From Aspidapion aeneum (Eukaryota > Arthropoda > Insecta > Coleoptera > Brentidae), in assembly GCA_963576565.1 (NCBI GenBank), contig OY755047.1, positions 6,604,931 to 6,668,930 of the forward strand: a DNA stretch of 64,000 bases, written 5' to 3'. The translations under genes and the position numbers were made by a program. Of the stretch, positions 1 through 11,089 are shown one piece after another. The notes under the pieces were generated by a model. The model ran no database searches. It was not told the DNA's origin and saw nothing but the letters and a program-made list of their open reading frames with translations. The number at the start of each line of letters is the position of its first letter. Within the stretch, counting starts at the first letter, position 1.

Positions 1-312
1 CATTTTGTAGCAGACCTATTTTGTAAGGTGCTATTTTAATGCGCGCTATTTTGTAAGCGCCATTTTGTAGCAGCGCTATTTTGTAACAGCGCTATTTTGT
101 AGCAGCTCTATTTTGTAGCAGCGCTATTTTGTAGCAACGCTATTTTGTGGCAGTACCATTTTGTAGCAGAGCTATTTTGTAAGGTGCTATTTTAATGCGC
201 GCTATTTTGTAAGCGCCATTTTGTAGCAGCGCTATTTTGTAACAGCGCTGTTTTGTAGCAGCTCTATTTTATAGCAGCGCTATTTTGTAGGACGCTATTC
301 TGTAACAAAGCC
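1..312. repeat. Minisatellite with a 156-bp higher-order unit
   Basis: The basic unit is 14-17 bp, roughly GCGCTATTTTGTAGCA, with variants such as TAACAGC, AAGCGC and AAGGTGC between the invariant TATTTTGTA cores. The block beginning at 1 recurs at 157 with the same order of variants, so a 156-bp higher-order repeat overlies the short period. The array is cut by the window edge and decays after about 305. Confidence 0.9.
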
Positions 313-719
313 GTAAGTTATATTATTATTCCGTCAAAATACACCTAAATAACAAATTTTCGCCTTTATGAAATTTTTTTTTGTCAAAAACGATACCTCG
401 ATAATAGTGACCTATTGCAATAAAGCCAGGCAGTAATAGTGCCGCGCACTATTCTGACAGTTATCCATTGAAAAGAGACAGTTAATCTTTTAAAATTGAC
501 ATACCAAAGTCAAATTTATAAATCCAGTCGTATATTTTCCATTAATAATGGCGGCACTATTAATTCGGGCTCTTAAAAGCCTAATTTTGAAAGATGTCAG
601 CTATTCTAATAATGTAAAACTGTCAGAATAGTGCCCGGCACAATTAGTGCCTGGCTTTATTGCAATAAGTCCCTAATATCTATTGCTGCGCGGGCTAGGA
701 AGGTAAAAATAAGAGGAAC
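313..719 (-). repeat. End fragment of a (AC)n-bearing dispersed repeat, split by a MITE
   Basis: The block 325-405 (AAAATACACCTAAATAACA and following) plus 676-713 (TTGCTGCGCGGGCTAGGAAG) is the same sequence as 9065-9166, but interrupted at a TA by the MITE at 407-673. Seven further copies or fragments of this family lie at 8628-9170, 9668-10000, 14875-16130, 18825-18910, 21505-21735, 26085-26350 and 61420-61625. Confidence 0.75.
407..673. mobile_element. TA-flanked MITE, GGGACTTATT family, copy 1
   Basis: Terminal inverted repeats of about 50 bp (left TATTGCAATAAAGCCAGGCA, right its complement) are flanked on both sides by TA. The interior carries paired TGTCAGAATAGTGCC blocks. Copies 2-5 are at 15533-15812, 19229-19505, 22303-22532 and 25816-26044. 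TA duplication suggests mobilisation by a Tc1/mariner-type transposase. No coding capacity. Confidence 0.85.
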
Positions 720-1794
720 ATTTGTCGTTCAAACAAAAGTTTGACTGGGGTATTGCACCAGCGCTAAAACTTGACATTAGCATAAACTTCTCTATTACTC
801 AATTGCTCGTCTTATCAAAACTATGGATTCTAAAATCCACATAAAATGTAAAAATGAGAGAGACTGCAAATAAAATTGATAGGTCGTATGGCACCGATTT
901 TATTGATGGCGTTTTATGATCCCTAGACAAACAATTTTGACGTCTATCATTAGACGTAATATTACGTTTTATAAGTCCCTATTTTTTACAATCGGAGTAT
1001 TTATACAAGGTATATTTTATTTTAAATTATGCACCAAACTTTACCATTTTAGAACATATTTACAAAAATGAATGTTCAAAATTTTTGCTTAATTTTAGGA
1101 TTTCTACAAACACATTTATTTTTATTTCAAGGCGGCTAATTTAAAAAGTTATGTCTAACCTATTAAATATTTAACTCTGTATAAGGGGATTTTGAACAAA
1201 AATACCTTCTTGAAAAGAACAATGTGTTGAGGATACAAAATGCCACAAGAAAAATAAAAAAAACATATTTTGGAAATTTTCCTTTTTTTTCGTAGGCATA
1301 TCGAACGTGCACCACTGCCTTTACAGGGTACTAAGGTACATGGTTAAAAAGGAAATTTTGTCCCCTTGCAAAATGATCTTTAGAATATTTTTAGAAAAGT
1401 TCACCGTTTGCGAGTTATTAGCAAAAAACCATCAAAAAGCACGTTTAAGGGGGGGGCACCCCCGTGATCACCCCTTAAAATTAGGTACATTATTTAAATT
1501 ACACACTGTATACAGGCCATCATGAGATCATAAATAACTTCCTTAAAATTAACAACTTTTTTCAGTCATCTATTTTTTTTTAAGGAAAAAAATGCCATTT
1601 ATAGAAGGACAACGAGTGCATGTTCTTTTTTTCCATATCTAGTCATACCGATTGATACATATTTAGTTCCAAAAAGGTGTGTCGTCAGGTACCACTTCAT
1701 GATTGATGAGGTACACCATTTTTTAACATATACAACTAGGTTGATATAATTATTTTTTTATAGAGCTCAAATAGGGTTTATCAACCTATGTGTA
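720..1794. other. Unassigned AT-rich intergenic or intronic sequence
   Basis: No gene seen. Contains TAGACGTAATATTACGT (about 952-968), a short imperfect palindrome, and at 1027-1045 a TTATGCACCAAACTTTAC-like string that also occurs near 11458-11475, so at least part is a further dispersed repeat. A small open frame at 1307-1525 has no recognisable features. Confidence 0.5.
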
Positions 1795-1899
1795 CAGTGT
1801 CGGCCAAAAGTAAATCACTGAAATGTACCTTCGCTGAATTTTTCTTAAAAGGACTGAACGGTTAGGCAAGGCCCTCTGTTCTGCAGATTTAGTGGATAA

Positions 1900-2519
1900 T
1901 AGAGGTGTTAAAAAAGTAACTATTCGTTACTCGAGTAGTCGTTACTCTACAAATAACGGAGTAACGAATACCGATCCGAAAATTAAATGATTACTTTCGT
2001 TACTTTGATTCCTTCCTAATTATTGTAAGATATGTTCTTAAATATGTAGTATCTACAATCTACATAGTATACAGAATGTATTTTTTTATTTTTGTCGTTT
2101 TTGTCCAAACTTTTTCTATATTTTTTAAGTTCTCGTCTAAGATTGTTATTTTTGTCTTATTTTTATTTACTTTTAGATTTTAAGTATGTATTTCTTTGTA
2201 TGTAAGACATTAGATTTTTAAAACAAAGTTGTACACAGAACAGTTCCTATGTAATTCCTACCTTTATTTTTTAAATTTTAGCCCGCATTTTGAAAATTTC
2301 AATTGAATATTTCCATAATATCAAGAACAAAAATATACCTACAAGTAAATGATCTTCGAATTAACGACAGTCCGAGAATTTTGCACTAATTGTATGATTG
2401 GATTGAATACAGCTACAGTAATCAAAGAAACAATAGTAACGAATATATAAAATGATAACTTAGTAGTCGACTAACGATTAGTAACGAATATTCAAAAGTA
2501 ACGAAAAGCAGCACCTCTA
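1900..2519. mobile_element. hAT-like MITE, TAGAGGTG ends, copy 1
   Basis: Termini are TAGAGGTG and CACCTCTA, followed inward by clustered GTAACGAAT/ATTCGTTAC motifs at both ends. The 8-bp flanks are GTGGATAA (1892-1899) and TTGGATAA (2520-2527), one mismatch, as expected of hAT target duplications. A reverse-complement copy at 39190-41889 carries two further insertions that are absent here, so this copy supplies their empty sites. Confidence 0.8.
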
Positions 2520-3175
2520 TTGGATAACAGTTTTAAGAAAATAATGCACCTACTAATTAAAAACGTCACCACCATAAAATATACAACAATGCGCCCCACA
2601 AAAATAAAAGAACTCTTTCAAAGCAGTGCGTGTTGGCTCTCTACTATATTACCAGACGTAACTATCGATCGATTTTAATACACTAGGCCATGTTGGTGTG
2701 GTTAAAAAGGAAAGATATTTTTGTCAATGAAATACTTCATTATTTAAAACTTTTAAAAATGATTGTGTTAAGATTATTCTTCCAATATTTTTAATAGCTT
2801 AACATTCGAGTATTTTTCCCTTTGCAATTTTGTAGTAGTTAAAAAAGTTTATGATTTTTAGTACCTTTATGTCACGTTTAAAAAATTGCCCAAACAAAGT
2901 TTTTTCTGTGTAATTTTAGACAAAAATGTATGTAAGTCCTAATAATTTTAAGGATAACCTACATTTAGACTATCCTTTATTCAATTGCTCTTAAATTTTC
3001 GGGGCATGTATTTTACATCTCTTTCAAGTTTTCCTACCATTTTGCTCTAAAATTACAGGGAAAAATATTTTTAGCCATTTTTTAAACGTGACAAAAGGTA
3101 CTACATAATTTTGTGGAGAAAGTCGCCGAATGAGGTGAACTGAGCACTGAATTATAGGTTATAAATTCAATACTT

Positions 3176-3637
3176 AAGTAATAAGTGGGGGCTAGAGGTT
3201 AATCTCAATAAGACAGAGTATATGTGTATCGGTGGAATGAAACAGGATCTAATTTTAAAAACCGGACAGCGAATTCAGTCCTGTGATAAGTATAAATACT
3301 TAGGTCTAAAAATTACAGCTGACGGAACACTAGACAAAGCTATAAAAGATCGAAACGTACAAGGAAGAAAAGCAATAACTTTATTAAATGGAATAATTTG
3401 GGACCAAAGTATATCAAAACATAACAAAAAGCTTATATATAACACCATTGTAAAAAGTATTATTACATACGGCTCAGAAGTATGGCCAATCAAGGATAAA
3501 ACAGAAAAAAATGCTTTACGCTACGGAGATGGACTATTGGAGAAGAGCAGCAGGGAAATCAAAAAGAGAAAGAGTTACAAATCAAAGAATAAGAGAAATT
3601 ATCACAGTGGGTGAACATACTTTAGTAAGCAATATAT
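3176..3637 (+). pseudogene. LINE reverse transcriptase fragment, truncated at both ends, with 15-bp target duplication
   Basis: Reads in frame from about 3181 as the region after the catalytic RT core of a non-LTR retrotransposon: NKWGLEVNLNKTEY, then KYKYLGLKITADGTLD, LLNGIIWDQSISK and TIVKSIITYGSEVWPIKDKT. A frameshift near 3510 moves the continuation (ATEMDYWRRAAGKSKRERV) to another frame. ATAAATTCAATACTT occurs immediately on each side (3161-3175 and 3638-3652), so this 462-bp piece was inserted as a unit even though it lacks both the 5' part and the 3' end of a LINE. Non-functional. Confidence 0.85.
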
Positions 3638-3956
3638 ATAAATTCAATACTTGTTTCATACGAATTGCATTACTTTTGACCGATACTGTATGTGTCGTAG
3701 CATTGAAGAATTTTTGAAGACACATGCTAGGACCAACATAGAAAATGTAAATTAAGATGGAACTTTATATTTAAAATTTGACGCAGACACCAAAAACAAA
3801 GTGTAATAACATCTAAATTACCATTACCACATATTAAGGAGCGACCTCAAATAGGGATCAATTTTGAAAACCACAAAATCAGACATTTTTCCCATATTCT
3901 TGATAGTTCTCCTCTTCATTTAAAAGAAAATTTTATGGTTAGTACAGTGGTACGTA

Positions 3957-4433
3957 TTAAAATATAAAAAATATCCTCACTACCTCAAAACGAAAGTATA
4001 TAACTAATGTATCCTTCCTGTACTTACCTATGGATCCTAGACCTCGACACTTACAAAATCAAACATGGATAAGGTAACAAAAGCCCAAAGATCAATGGAA
4101 AGACAAATGTTACATGTAAAGCTAACAGATAGAAAAAGGAATGAATGGATAAAAAATAAAACAAAAGTAAAGAATGTAAGAGGAGAAGTACCAAAATTAA
4201 AATGGAAATTTGCCAGTCATCAGACAGAACGATGATCAATAGGACAAGTGTATTGTAACATGGAGACCTTGGGAAAATAAAAGAAGTAGGAGAAGACCCC
4301 AAGTGAGATGGGCGGACGATTTGAAGATACATGCAGGAGGTAGATGGATGAACACGGCGACAGACAGAGAAGAATGAAAGATAATGGAGCAGGGCTATGT
4401 CCAAAGATGGATCGAAGGAGGTTAGATAGATAG
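3957..4433 (+). pseudogene. RTE-type LINE, 5'-truncated 3' end, 13-bp target duplication
   Basis: Translates, with frameshifts and stops, to the C-terminal region common to RTE-clade elements: KAQRSMERQMLHV, NEWIKNKTKVKNVRGEV, LKWKFA, RRRPQVRWADD and a MNTATDREE/YVQRW tail. The 3' end is a short TAGATAGATAG run rather than poly(A). The flanks ACAGTGGTACGTA at 3944-3956 and 4434-4446 are identical. Related copies: 13115-14610 (split), 33530-34345, 58269-58762 (minus). Confidence 0.88.
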
Positions 4434-4446
4434 ACAGTGGTACGTA

Positions 4447-5735
4447 CAGAGTGTCCCAAATTGGGCACTTTTAGGGGGTTTAAGGTACTTCTAGGGGAGA
4501 CAGAGAAAAACTGACCACGCATTGCGAGGCTCAAATTTCAAGAGAAGACTTATAGTGAAAACCGCATTTTGAAATATCGTCTCGTCTTTGTGCTACGGGG
4601 GCTTTTTGAAAAGTCTGCATTTTGGAAGGGGGTCGATAACTTCGTTATTAATGGAAATTTTGATTTAGAGTAAATCGCAATTTTATAGACTTTGTCACAA
4701 GGAATTCACCCGCTAAATTAAATTTTAACTGTCAATTTTAGTTTTTGAGATATGACGTAAAGTTGCATTTTTTCTTATGGAATGGCCTATACCTTATGGA
4801 ATATTTTAATTAATTTTCAAATTCGTCATTGAATTCTTTTCAAAATGATGTATCATATGACATAGTTTGATTGAGCAGTTTAGGAGATATTCAGCTTTTT
4901 CACTTATTTCTAGTGCGCTATGATTTCCTGCTGAGGAAGGTCAAGGCACTCCAGTATTTTTATTATTTTATACAGTCAAAAATATAGTAAGCCTGGTTTG
5001 GAAAAATTATAATTCAGCTGACGGCCCTCAAAGCCTAGTTATAAAAAGTAACAAAAATGATACATATTTCAAAATAAAATTAAAACGCTTTTGTGCAAAA
5101 TAATTTCATATAAAAGCGTAATGTCAAATTGTTTAAACAATTGAAAACAATGACAAAACGCCAAGGCGCAAGGCCAGCTTGATTTGCATAGTATAAGACA
5201 ACAAAACTATAGAAGCATTGAAGTAAGATTTGACCGCAAGGCTTTCACGTCAATGGCGCATGACGTCATTCAACGCACACTAGACAAAAATAGAAAACTT
5301 TAATTATCTCCGAAACCGCACAATTAAACTATGACATATGATACATCATTTTGAAAAGAATTCAATGACGAATTCGAAAATTAATTAAAATATAGGCCAT
5401 TCCATAAGAAAAAATGCAACTTTATGTCATATCTCAAAAACTCAAAGTGACAGTTAAAATTTAATTTAACGGATGAATTTCTCGTTACAAAGTCTATAAA
5501 ACTGCAATTTACTCTAAATCAAAATTTCTATTAATAACGAAGTTATAGACCCCCTTCCAAAATGCAGACTTTTCAAAAAGCCCCCGTAGCTCAAAGACGA
5601 GACGATATTTCAAAATGCGGTTTTTACTATAAGTCTTCTCTTGAAATTTGAGCCTTGCAATACGTGGTCAGTTTTTCTCTGTCTCCATTAGAAGTACCTT
5701 AAACCCCCTAAAAGTGCCCAATTTGGGACACCCTG
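4447..5735. mobile_element. Long-TIR foldback MITE, CAGNGTGTCCC ends
   Basis: Ends CAGAGTGTCCCAAATTGGGC and its complement sit between TA dinucleotides (4445-4446 and 5736-5737). The arms match inverted for about 440 bp each (4447-4890 against 5295-5735), covering roughly two thirds of the element. The left TA belongs to the right-hand target duplication of the LINE at 3957-4433, so this element arrived later. Non-coding. Confidence 0.9.
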
Positions 5736-5914
5736 TACAAAACGTTTTTCCGATAGAGCTTAGTTTTTAAGGAAAGTAGATAAAACCAACGACTGATGTG
5801 CATCTGTCCCTGATGAAACCTAGAAAAACTTTTTGGTTTTGTGGTTTAAAAAAATGTCAACGACTTAATAATGCCCCTGGAATGTAAATGTAATCCTGAT
5901 CTAAGTAAGTCATA

Positions 5915-6176
5915 CAGTGGCGCACCCAGGAATATGTCTTGGGGAGGGGGCCCGTGGTCTCTTGGGGGGGGGTCCAAGGTCTCTTGAGGGGGGGGCCCGA
6001 GACCTCATAATGTCGTATTTTATTTATTTATTTATTTAGGTACAATAACAGGGTTCATTTTATCAAAAGACATTACACAAAAATAACATATTCATTTATC
6101 TTTTCATTCATGAAATATGTGAAAAATATGTAAAAAATACTTAGGCTTGGGGGGGCCCTCCCCTGGTGCGCCCATG
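5915..6176. mobile_element. hAT-like MITE with G-rich subtermini
   Basis: Starts CAGTGGCGCACCCAG and ends CTGGTGCGCCCATG; runs of G follow the left end and precede the right end. AGTCATA flanks both sides (5908-5914, 6177-6183). Similar GTGGCGCACC ends occur at 29151-29470. Confidence 0.8.
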
Positions 6177-6183
6177 AGTCATA

Positions 6184-6784
6184 CATCGTTTATTAAGCGG
6201 ACACTCCCTTTAGGCGGACAAATTTCCCAATTTCTTGACATGTAAAATTCACTCCTATAACCGGACACTTTAATAACCGGACGCGGACAATTTTGATTAA
6301 ATAATTTTAAAAACCTCCCTTAACCGGACACGAACCTCTGACAACGGGACGGACCGCTGCACGACATGGGCATAAATATTTTGTAGTATGTTGGCAACAA
6401 CGCACTCTGCAGCTGGGGAATTACCTCTTTCCGTTTTAATGCGGAGACTAAATACTTCTGTCGTATTTACAACATTTTTTATTCGGCGGGACTGCTGTGT
6501 TTTAATTTTATTGTTCAGTTGGGTATAAATAGATCTCTTTGAAATGGCGCCTAGTAAAAAACTTTTTAGTTTACGTGAAAAAATTAAAGTTGTTAACGTT
6601 CCATCTCCGAACATCTATCAGCGCGAAAGATCGTTGAAAAATTTAATATCGGAAAAACTCAAGCAGCGAAAATTGTTAATAAATATATATTAAAATTTCG
6701 CAGTTCTCTCTCATAAGCGGACACCTCCAATAACCGGACAAAATCGACGAAACCGTGAGTGTCCGCTTGTAGGATGTTTCACTG
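6184..6784 (+). mobile_element. pogo/Tigger-like MITE keeping the start of a transposase
   Basis: TIR motif TTAAGCGGACACTCCC at left, GTGTCCGCTTG..GTTTCACTG at right, TA on each side. Starting at 6544 a short frame reads MAPSKKLFSLREKIKVVN; after a frameshift the other frame gives ARKIVEKFNIGKTQAAKIV, together the pattern of a CENP-B-type helix-turn-helix at the N terminus of pogo-family transposases. The DDE catalytic domain is deleted. TATAAATA lies at 6524-6531 but only 13 bp before the ATG and is not conserved in the 28438 copy. The minus-strand relatives are at 27935-29061. Confidence 0.8.
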
Positions 6785-7144
6785 TAATACGGTGTTTTTC
6801 TTTTTGGTGAGGATTCGAAAATGATAAGTCACAAACGAGGACATGAAATGAAGTTTTGTAACTCGCTGTGAATACAAAAAGTAGTCAACTTAACAATATA
6901 GAATTCCTGATATATCACCTGCTATCGCGAATGCATTGCAGGATTGCAGGCAATTGTAAAATACGAGTCCGTGTATAACAGCGACGTCGTTTTTGTTTAC
7001 TTTGATTTCTACGCCAGCTATATGAATGTTTGTTGACTTTCTTAGGAAAGGTTAGTGCCCTCTATTAGGGAAATTCATCTTTAAAAACACTGTCAAGGGA
7101 TTCAGAAAAAAAACGCCATAATGCAGAGCTATTAAAACAAACAA
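6785..7144. other. Unassigned sequence between MITE and GA-rich block
   Basis: I see no open frame, splice signals or repeat termini here. Confidence 0.4.
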
Positions 7145-7174
7145 CCCACTTTGGAAACGTCATGATTGATAGAA

Positions 7175-7218
<44 letters not shown>

Positions 7219-7440
7219 AGATAGCGAGACAGAGAGGGAAAGAAAGAGAGAGATAAAAAGATAGTGAGATAGAGAGAGATACCTACTTTGGTGACGTCAA
7301 GAATGATAGAAAGATACAGCTAGAGATAGAGCGACAGACAAAGAGAGATAGCTACTTTGGTGACGTCAAGAATTATAGAAAGATACAGCCAGAGATAGAG
7401 CGACAGACAGAAAGAAAGAGACAGAGAGAAAGACAGAAAT
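7145..7440. repeat. (GA)n microsatellite and 69-bp minisatellite units
   Basis: A GA tract (7178-7214) is followed by unit pairs beginning near 7283 and 7352 (CTACTTTGGTGACGTCAAGA), 69 bp apart, each with a TGACGTCA palindrome; a diverged first unit begins near 7145. The whole block is purine-rich on the plus strand. Confidence 0.85.
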
Positions 7441-7635
7441 ATTCAGAGGGGAAGAAAGAGCCGGATGTTTGCCTGAAATTTGAGTAAGAGCGCCTGTTTG
7501 CACGTCATGACGTCATAAATCCAAGATTGCGATTTTTTCCATGTTTTTTCATAAACTTTTGCTTTTAAGTTTTGCCACGTCAACTTTACGGAAAAACTGT
7601 ATCATATCAAAAACATTTTATGTAAAAAAAAGCCA
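7441..7635. other. Unassigned sequence
   Basis: AT-rich, no feature recognised. Confidence 0.3.
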
Positions 7636-7935
7636 AGCACGCGAAAGTGGTATTCCGTAAAAAGAATTGAGATGAAAGTAAAGCCAAGTTCTCCAATACA
7701 AATTTCAAAATGAAAGGTTCGTACTAGTTTGGAAATGTTTTTTTAAACTTTGCTATTCTAGCCAAACTTCTTTATGTTCAATTTAGCACTATGCCTAAGA
7801 GTCACTTAAAGCCGTAATTGCCAAGTTTAGAAAAACATTTTGAAACTAGTAAGAACCTTTCATATTGAAATTTGTATTGGAGGCTTTACTTTTATCTTTA
7901 CTTTTATCTCAATACTTTTTACGGAATACCACAAA
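7636..7935. repeat. Foldback element, GTGGTATTCCGTAAAAAG arms, copy 1
   Basis: The left arm from about 7647 (GTGGTATTCCGTAAAAAG) and the right arm ending near 7932 (CTTTTTACGGAATACCAC, allowing one change) are inverted, as are the inner AAACTAGT-flanking blocks. A partial copy lies at 55570-55795. Confidence 0.75.
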
Positions 7936-8627
7936 ATTTTGGGCTTTTTAATTTTTTCTATAGTTTTATCATATTTCCAATCAGTCTGCCATAGCTTAGC
8001 TCTCTAGCGCTTCTGGAAGTGGGCAATGTTACTTTTATATAACTTGTATGTATAGGGGAGGGGAGTAAATTAGAATTTTGAGGTTTTTTTCCAAGGGTTT
8101 GGTTACAATTTCTATCAGTGTGCCAAATTTCAGCTTTGTAACAACTCTGGAAGTACAGTAGAATTTTGATGATCTATACATGAGTGAGTAGGTGAGTGAG
8201 TGAGTGACAATTTCGACGTTTTTCGAACCGAACCGAACCGAACTACTTTACTACTTTATGGAACTCAATGAAACTTGGAGGGATTGTTAACTCTATAAAG
8301 ATCTACGAGTGTGCAAATGTTGAGTATCGTAGCTCATTCCGAAGTAGTGTTTTAGATTGGTCAAATATGGGCTGAAATATTTCAAGAAAATATTGTACAG
8401 CAGTTTCCGCGCAAACTTGGCGGGGCACTGCCGTGCCCCCAGATACATTATGATGTGTTTGCAATAGAACAGCAATTTAACTGTTGTTTTAATAAACTTT
8501 GTATCTCAAGAACTAAAGAAGAAATTGATAGATTTTTAATTTAAATTTTTTAAAAATTATAGAAATTCAAAATTGATCAATCGCCTCGGTCGATTGGTTA
8601 TTGAACTATAACAAAGCGAGTTTATAA
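7936..8627. repeat. (GAGT)n- and (GAACC)n-bearing dispersed repeat and flanks
   Basis: GAGTGAGTAGGTGAGTGAGT at about 8183-8203 and three to four GAACC units at about 8226-8243 follow a phrase, GTGCCAAATTTCAGCTTTG, resembling the text beside microsatellites in other insect repeats. Boundaries are unclear. An open frame on the minus strand at 8293-8475 is not convincing. Confidence 0.45.
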
Positions 8628-9170
8628 AAAATAAATGGATCCCTGACGGATCTGATATCATCCTAGCTAGCCTATTAGCACACTTCAAGTGAAGCCATGA
8701 TATTATATCAGGCTTGAAAACAGTTTTTTGTAAATATCTCAGAAACTAAAGCTTTTACGAAGTTTTTGGTTATGACACAAATTATTGAGCAAAATGCAGT
8801 CTACGACATTCCAACAACCGCATATTGATACGAATCTCCGTAAAAAAGTTAGCACTTTTAAAAAAATTTAATTGTCAAAATACTGTCATTAGCATTAATG
8901 GATTTTCGCCAAAATCTAATCAGCTCGTAAAAGTGTCGAATACTATTTTACCTGAAAATTTTATGAAAATCGGTTTAGCGGTTTAGGAGCTATCGTGTTA
9001 CGGACAGAAATAATATACACACACACACACACACACACAGACAGACATCACGACGATATTGTTAAATAGGCCAAAAAACACCCAAATAACACATTTTCGG
9101 CGTTATCCCGGAAAAAAATTTTTCGTCGAAATTAATAGCCATTGCTGCGCGGGCTAGGAAGGTAAAAATG
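8628..9170 (-). mobile_element. (AC)n-bearing non-autonomous element, most complete copy
   Basis: Runs from GGATCCCTGACGGATCTGAT to GGGCTAGGAAGGTAAAAATG. It includes TTTACAAAAAACTG-like and TCAATAATTTGTGTCATAACC-like blocks (read on the minus strand), an AAAATCGGTTTAGCGGTTTA module (8974-8993), then an (AC)n/(AGAC)n tract at 9011-9046. No TIRs or coding capacity. Structure resembles microsatellite-bearing Helentron-associated elements, but the class is unproven. Confidence 0.7.
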
Positions 9171-9667
9171 AAAAAAGCCGCTATATTGGATTTATGACGT
9201 CAGACAGGCCCTCATATTTAAATTGGAGGCAAACACCAGGTGAAAAAAAATTCTGTGACCAATCGATCTATGGTAGTTTTTAAAAAAATTTCCAACTAAC
9301 CCACGGGGAACGATTTTTCACTAAAGGCCAAAGGTCAACTAACTAAAGATGGCTGAGGACTCATGCGACTAGGCATTCAATACTGGCGGTCTAAGTATAT
9401 TTTTTTATAATTTATATTTTAACTGGGGTATGATGGAGGGGGGCGCTTGCCCCAAAACAATAAACTTTGCAAATATTGAACGAAAAGTGGGTTAGATTCA
9501 TAAATAACCGTCTTTTGGATCTGTTTTCACATCGATTTTAATTTATTACCTTTTGCGAGATCCATCGCTCTAATAGCAACAGGGACGGATTGAGAGCGAG
9601 AGAACCGGGGCAGTACTCGCGGGATTCCATATATTGCGCGGGTTGTATAGTGGATTTTATTATTTTT
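9171..9667. other. Unassigned sequence
   Basis: No gene or element boundary recognised. A short G run (9430-9450) and AT-rich flanks only. Confidence 0.3.
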
Positions 9668-10000
9668 AAGATAATTTTACCTTCCTAGCCCGCCCAGAAA
9701 TTGCCAGAGAAGGTATTGTTTTCGACGCAAAAATTTTTTGAGATAACACCGAGATGTGTTACAGTCGAACTTCTATAACTCGAACTTAAAGGGACAACTA
9801 AAACAGTTCGAGTTATGGAGAGTTCGAGTTATAGAAATTCGAGTTAAAGAGGTTAAAATACATATAAAAAGTGCAGGGACCACTTAAAAGGTTCGAGCTA
9901 AAGAGAAGTTCAAATTATAGAGGTTCGAGTTAGAGAGGTTCGACTGTATTTGGGTGTATTTTGACCTATCTTAGAAAAAATTTTTTTTGCACTTTGAGGA
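9668..10000 (+). repeat. Fragment of the (AC)n-bearing element, split by a pogo-like MITE
   Basis: Begins TTTTACCTTCCTAGCCCGC and continues GAGATAACACCGAGATGTGT, then after the MITE at 9772-9946 resumes ATTTGGGTGTATTTTGACC. The unsplit order is visible at 21567-21605. Confidence 0.8.
9772..9946. mobile_element. 175-bp pogo-like MITE at a TA with empty site in window
   Basis: Ends CAGTCGAACTTCTATAACTC and GAGTTAGAGAGGTTCGACTG; internal GTTCGAGTTA repeats. Flanked by TA at 9770-9771 and 9947-9948. The paralogous unoccupied site GTGTTATTTGGGTGTA is present at about 21581-21596, so the insertion duplicated exactly TA. Confidence 0.9.
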
Positions 10001-10679
10001 AGAAACGGTTATAGACAAAGTATTGTATAAAAAATTTACTATAATCTAGGTACGTTTTTTGAGGATTGAGGTTTATTTTTTTATTAAGGATTTAAATACA
10101 TGCTAAGGAATTATTCTCTTTATTAATTGTCAAAAGTTTTACCAAAAATATTAAATACTTTTCTCATAAAAGTGCTATTTCAAACCCTTACACAATCATA
10201 TGCCATACACAGAACTCCCTCTTAAAAAAATAGCGCGGTGTATACTGTGGACTATTATATCTTAATATAGCTTTTTTTTAAATGTGGAAAATAAATTTTT
10301 GGAAAGATATTTTTTTAAAGAAAAGGCTTTCAATTTCTTTATTGCTCTGAGCCCATACACCCCTGTATCCGGTCCTGAATAGCAAAGTTTCTAAAAATAA
10401 ATTTCTACGATAGATAGGATGAATGCCCTTATTATTTTCAACGAAAAATATGGTTTTAAGACTTTCTTTTATTACCGAAATTTTAAATGAAATGTTTTCA
10501 GGGATGATAAAAAAAATCTGACTATCCTTTACGACACTTAAATTTCAAATTTTAAAGAGAAGGTCTAGGTGATCCAGAACTTTTCTATTGAAGGACATTT
10601 CATTTTTATAGTCCACAATAAACTAGCTATTTAGATTTATTTCAGATTTACATAAGGTTAATTTTTTTAGGTATAAATA
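10001..10679. other. Unassigned AT-rich sequence
   Basis: No open frames of note and no recognised repeat ends. Confidence 0.3.
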
Positions 10680-11089
10680 GATAGTTTAAGTTGTGCTACG
10701 TATTTTTACGTAAAACTGCACGTGAAGCGCTCTACGTTTTGTTCTAAATTTGAGTTTAAGTTGAATGTTTTTACGTTACCATAACAAGTGTACTAATAGC
10801 AGAGAATATGATGTTACAATTTTGTTTTTTATCTTTTCAACTACAGTAGGAATATATTTGCAAAGAATCGTTTGTACTGGAAGCGGAAATTATCGTCTAG
10901 GCCTCATTTTTTGATCGGTCAATCAACCAATTCTATTTTTTGGTAACGTTAAGGTGCCCGCAGACTGCCGTAAGCTAACGTAAATACGTAAGCTCCTAAC
11001 GTGACCTTGACGACGGTGTGACGAAGTGCGCTTGCGTAACTGTCAAATCTCATGCTTACGTAAAAATACGTAGTACAACTTAAACTATC
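10680..11089 (+). mobile_element. TA-flanked MITE, GATAGTTTAAG ends, copy 1
   Basis: TIRs GATAGTTTAAGTTGTGCTAC (left) and the complement at the right end, extending through GTATTTTTACGTAA. TA precedes and follows. Copy 2 at 13437-13868 is in the opposite orientation and shares the whole interior, for example the GTCTAGGCCTCATTTTTTG and CCGCAGACTGCCGTAAGCTA blocks. Confidence 0.9.

Larger units (their letters stand above)
1795..3688. mobile_element. TA-flanked TIR element with nested insertions
   Basis: Ends are CAGTGTCGGCCAAAAGTAA at 1795 and its near complement TTACTTTTGACCGATACTG ending at 3688, with TA and the outer bases TATGTG/TGTG on both sides. Two later insertions sit inside it: a hAT-like element (1900-2519) and a LINE fragment (3176-3637). 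An internal inverted pair (around 2868-2890 and 3080-3105, ACGTTTAAAAAAT) suggests a foldback core. No transposase is left. Confidence 0.75.

Noticed and set aside
1783..1800. Minus-strand HCTHR, resembling the phosphatase loop HCxxGxxR
   Set aside because: It is formed by the junction of a flank with the TIR CAGTGTCGG; no splice sites, no following Gly/Arg, frame broken at once.
6524..6531. TATAAATA as a transposase promoter
   Set aside because: Only 13 bp before the ATG and altered to GTAGTAATAG in the second copy.
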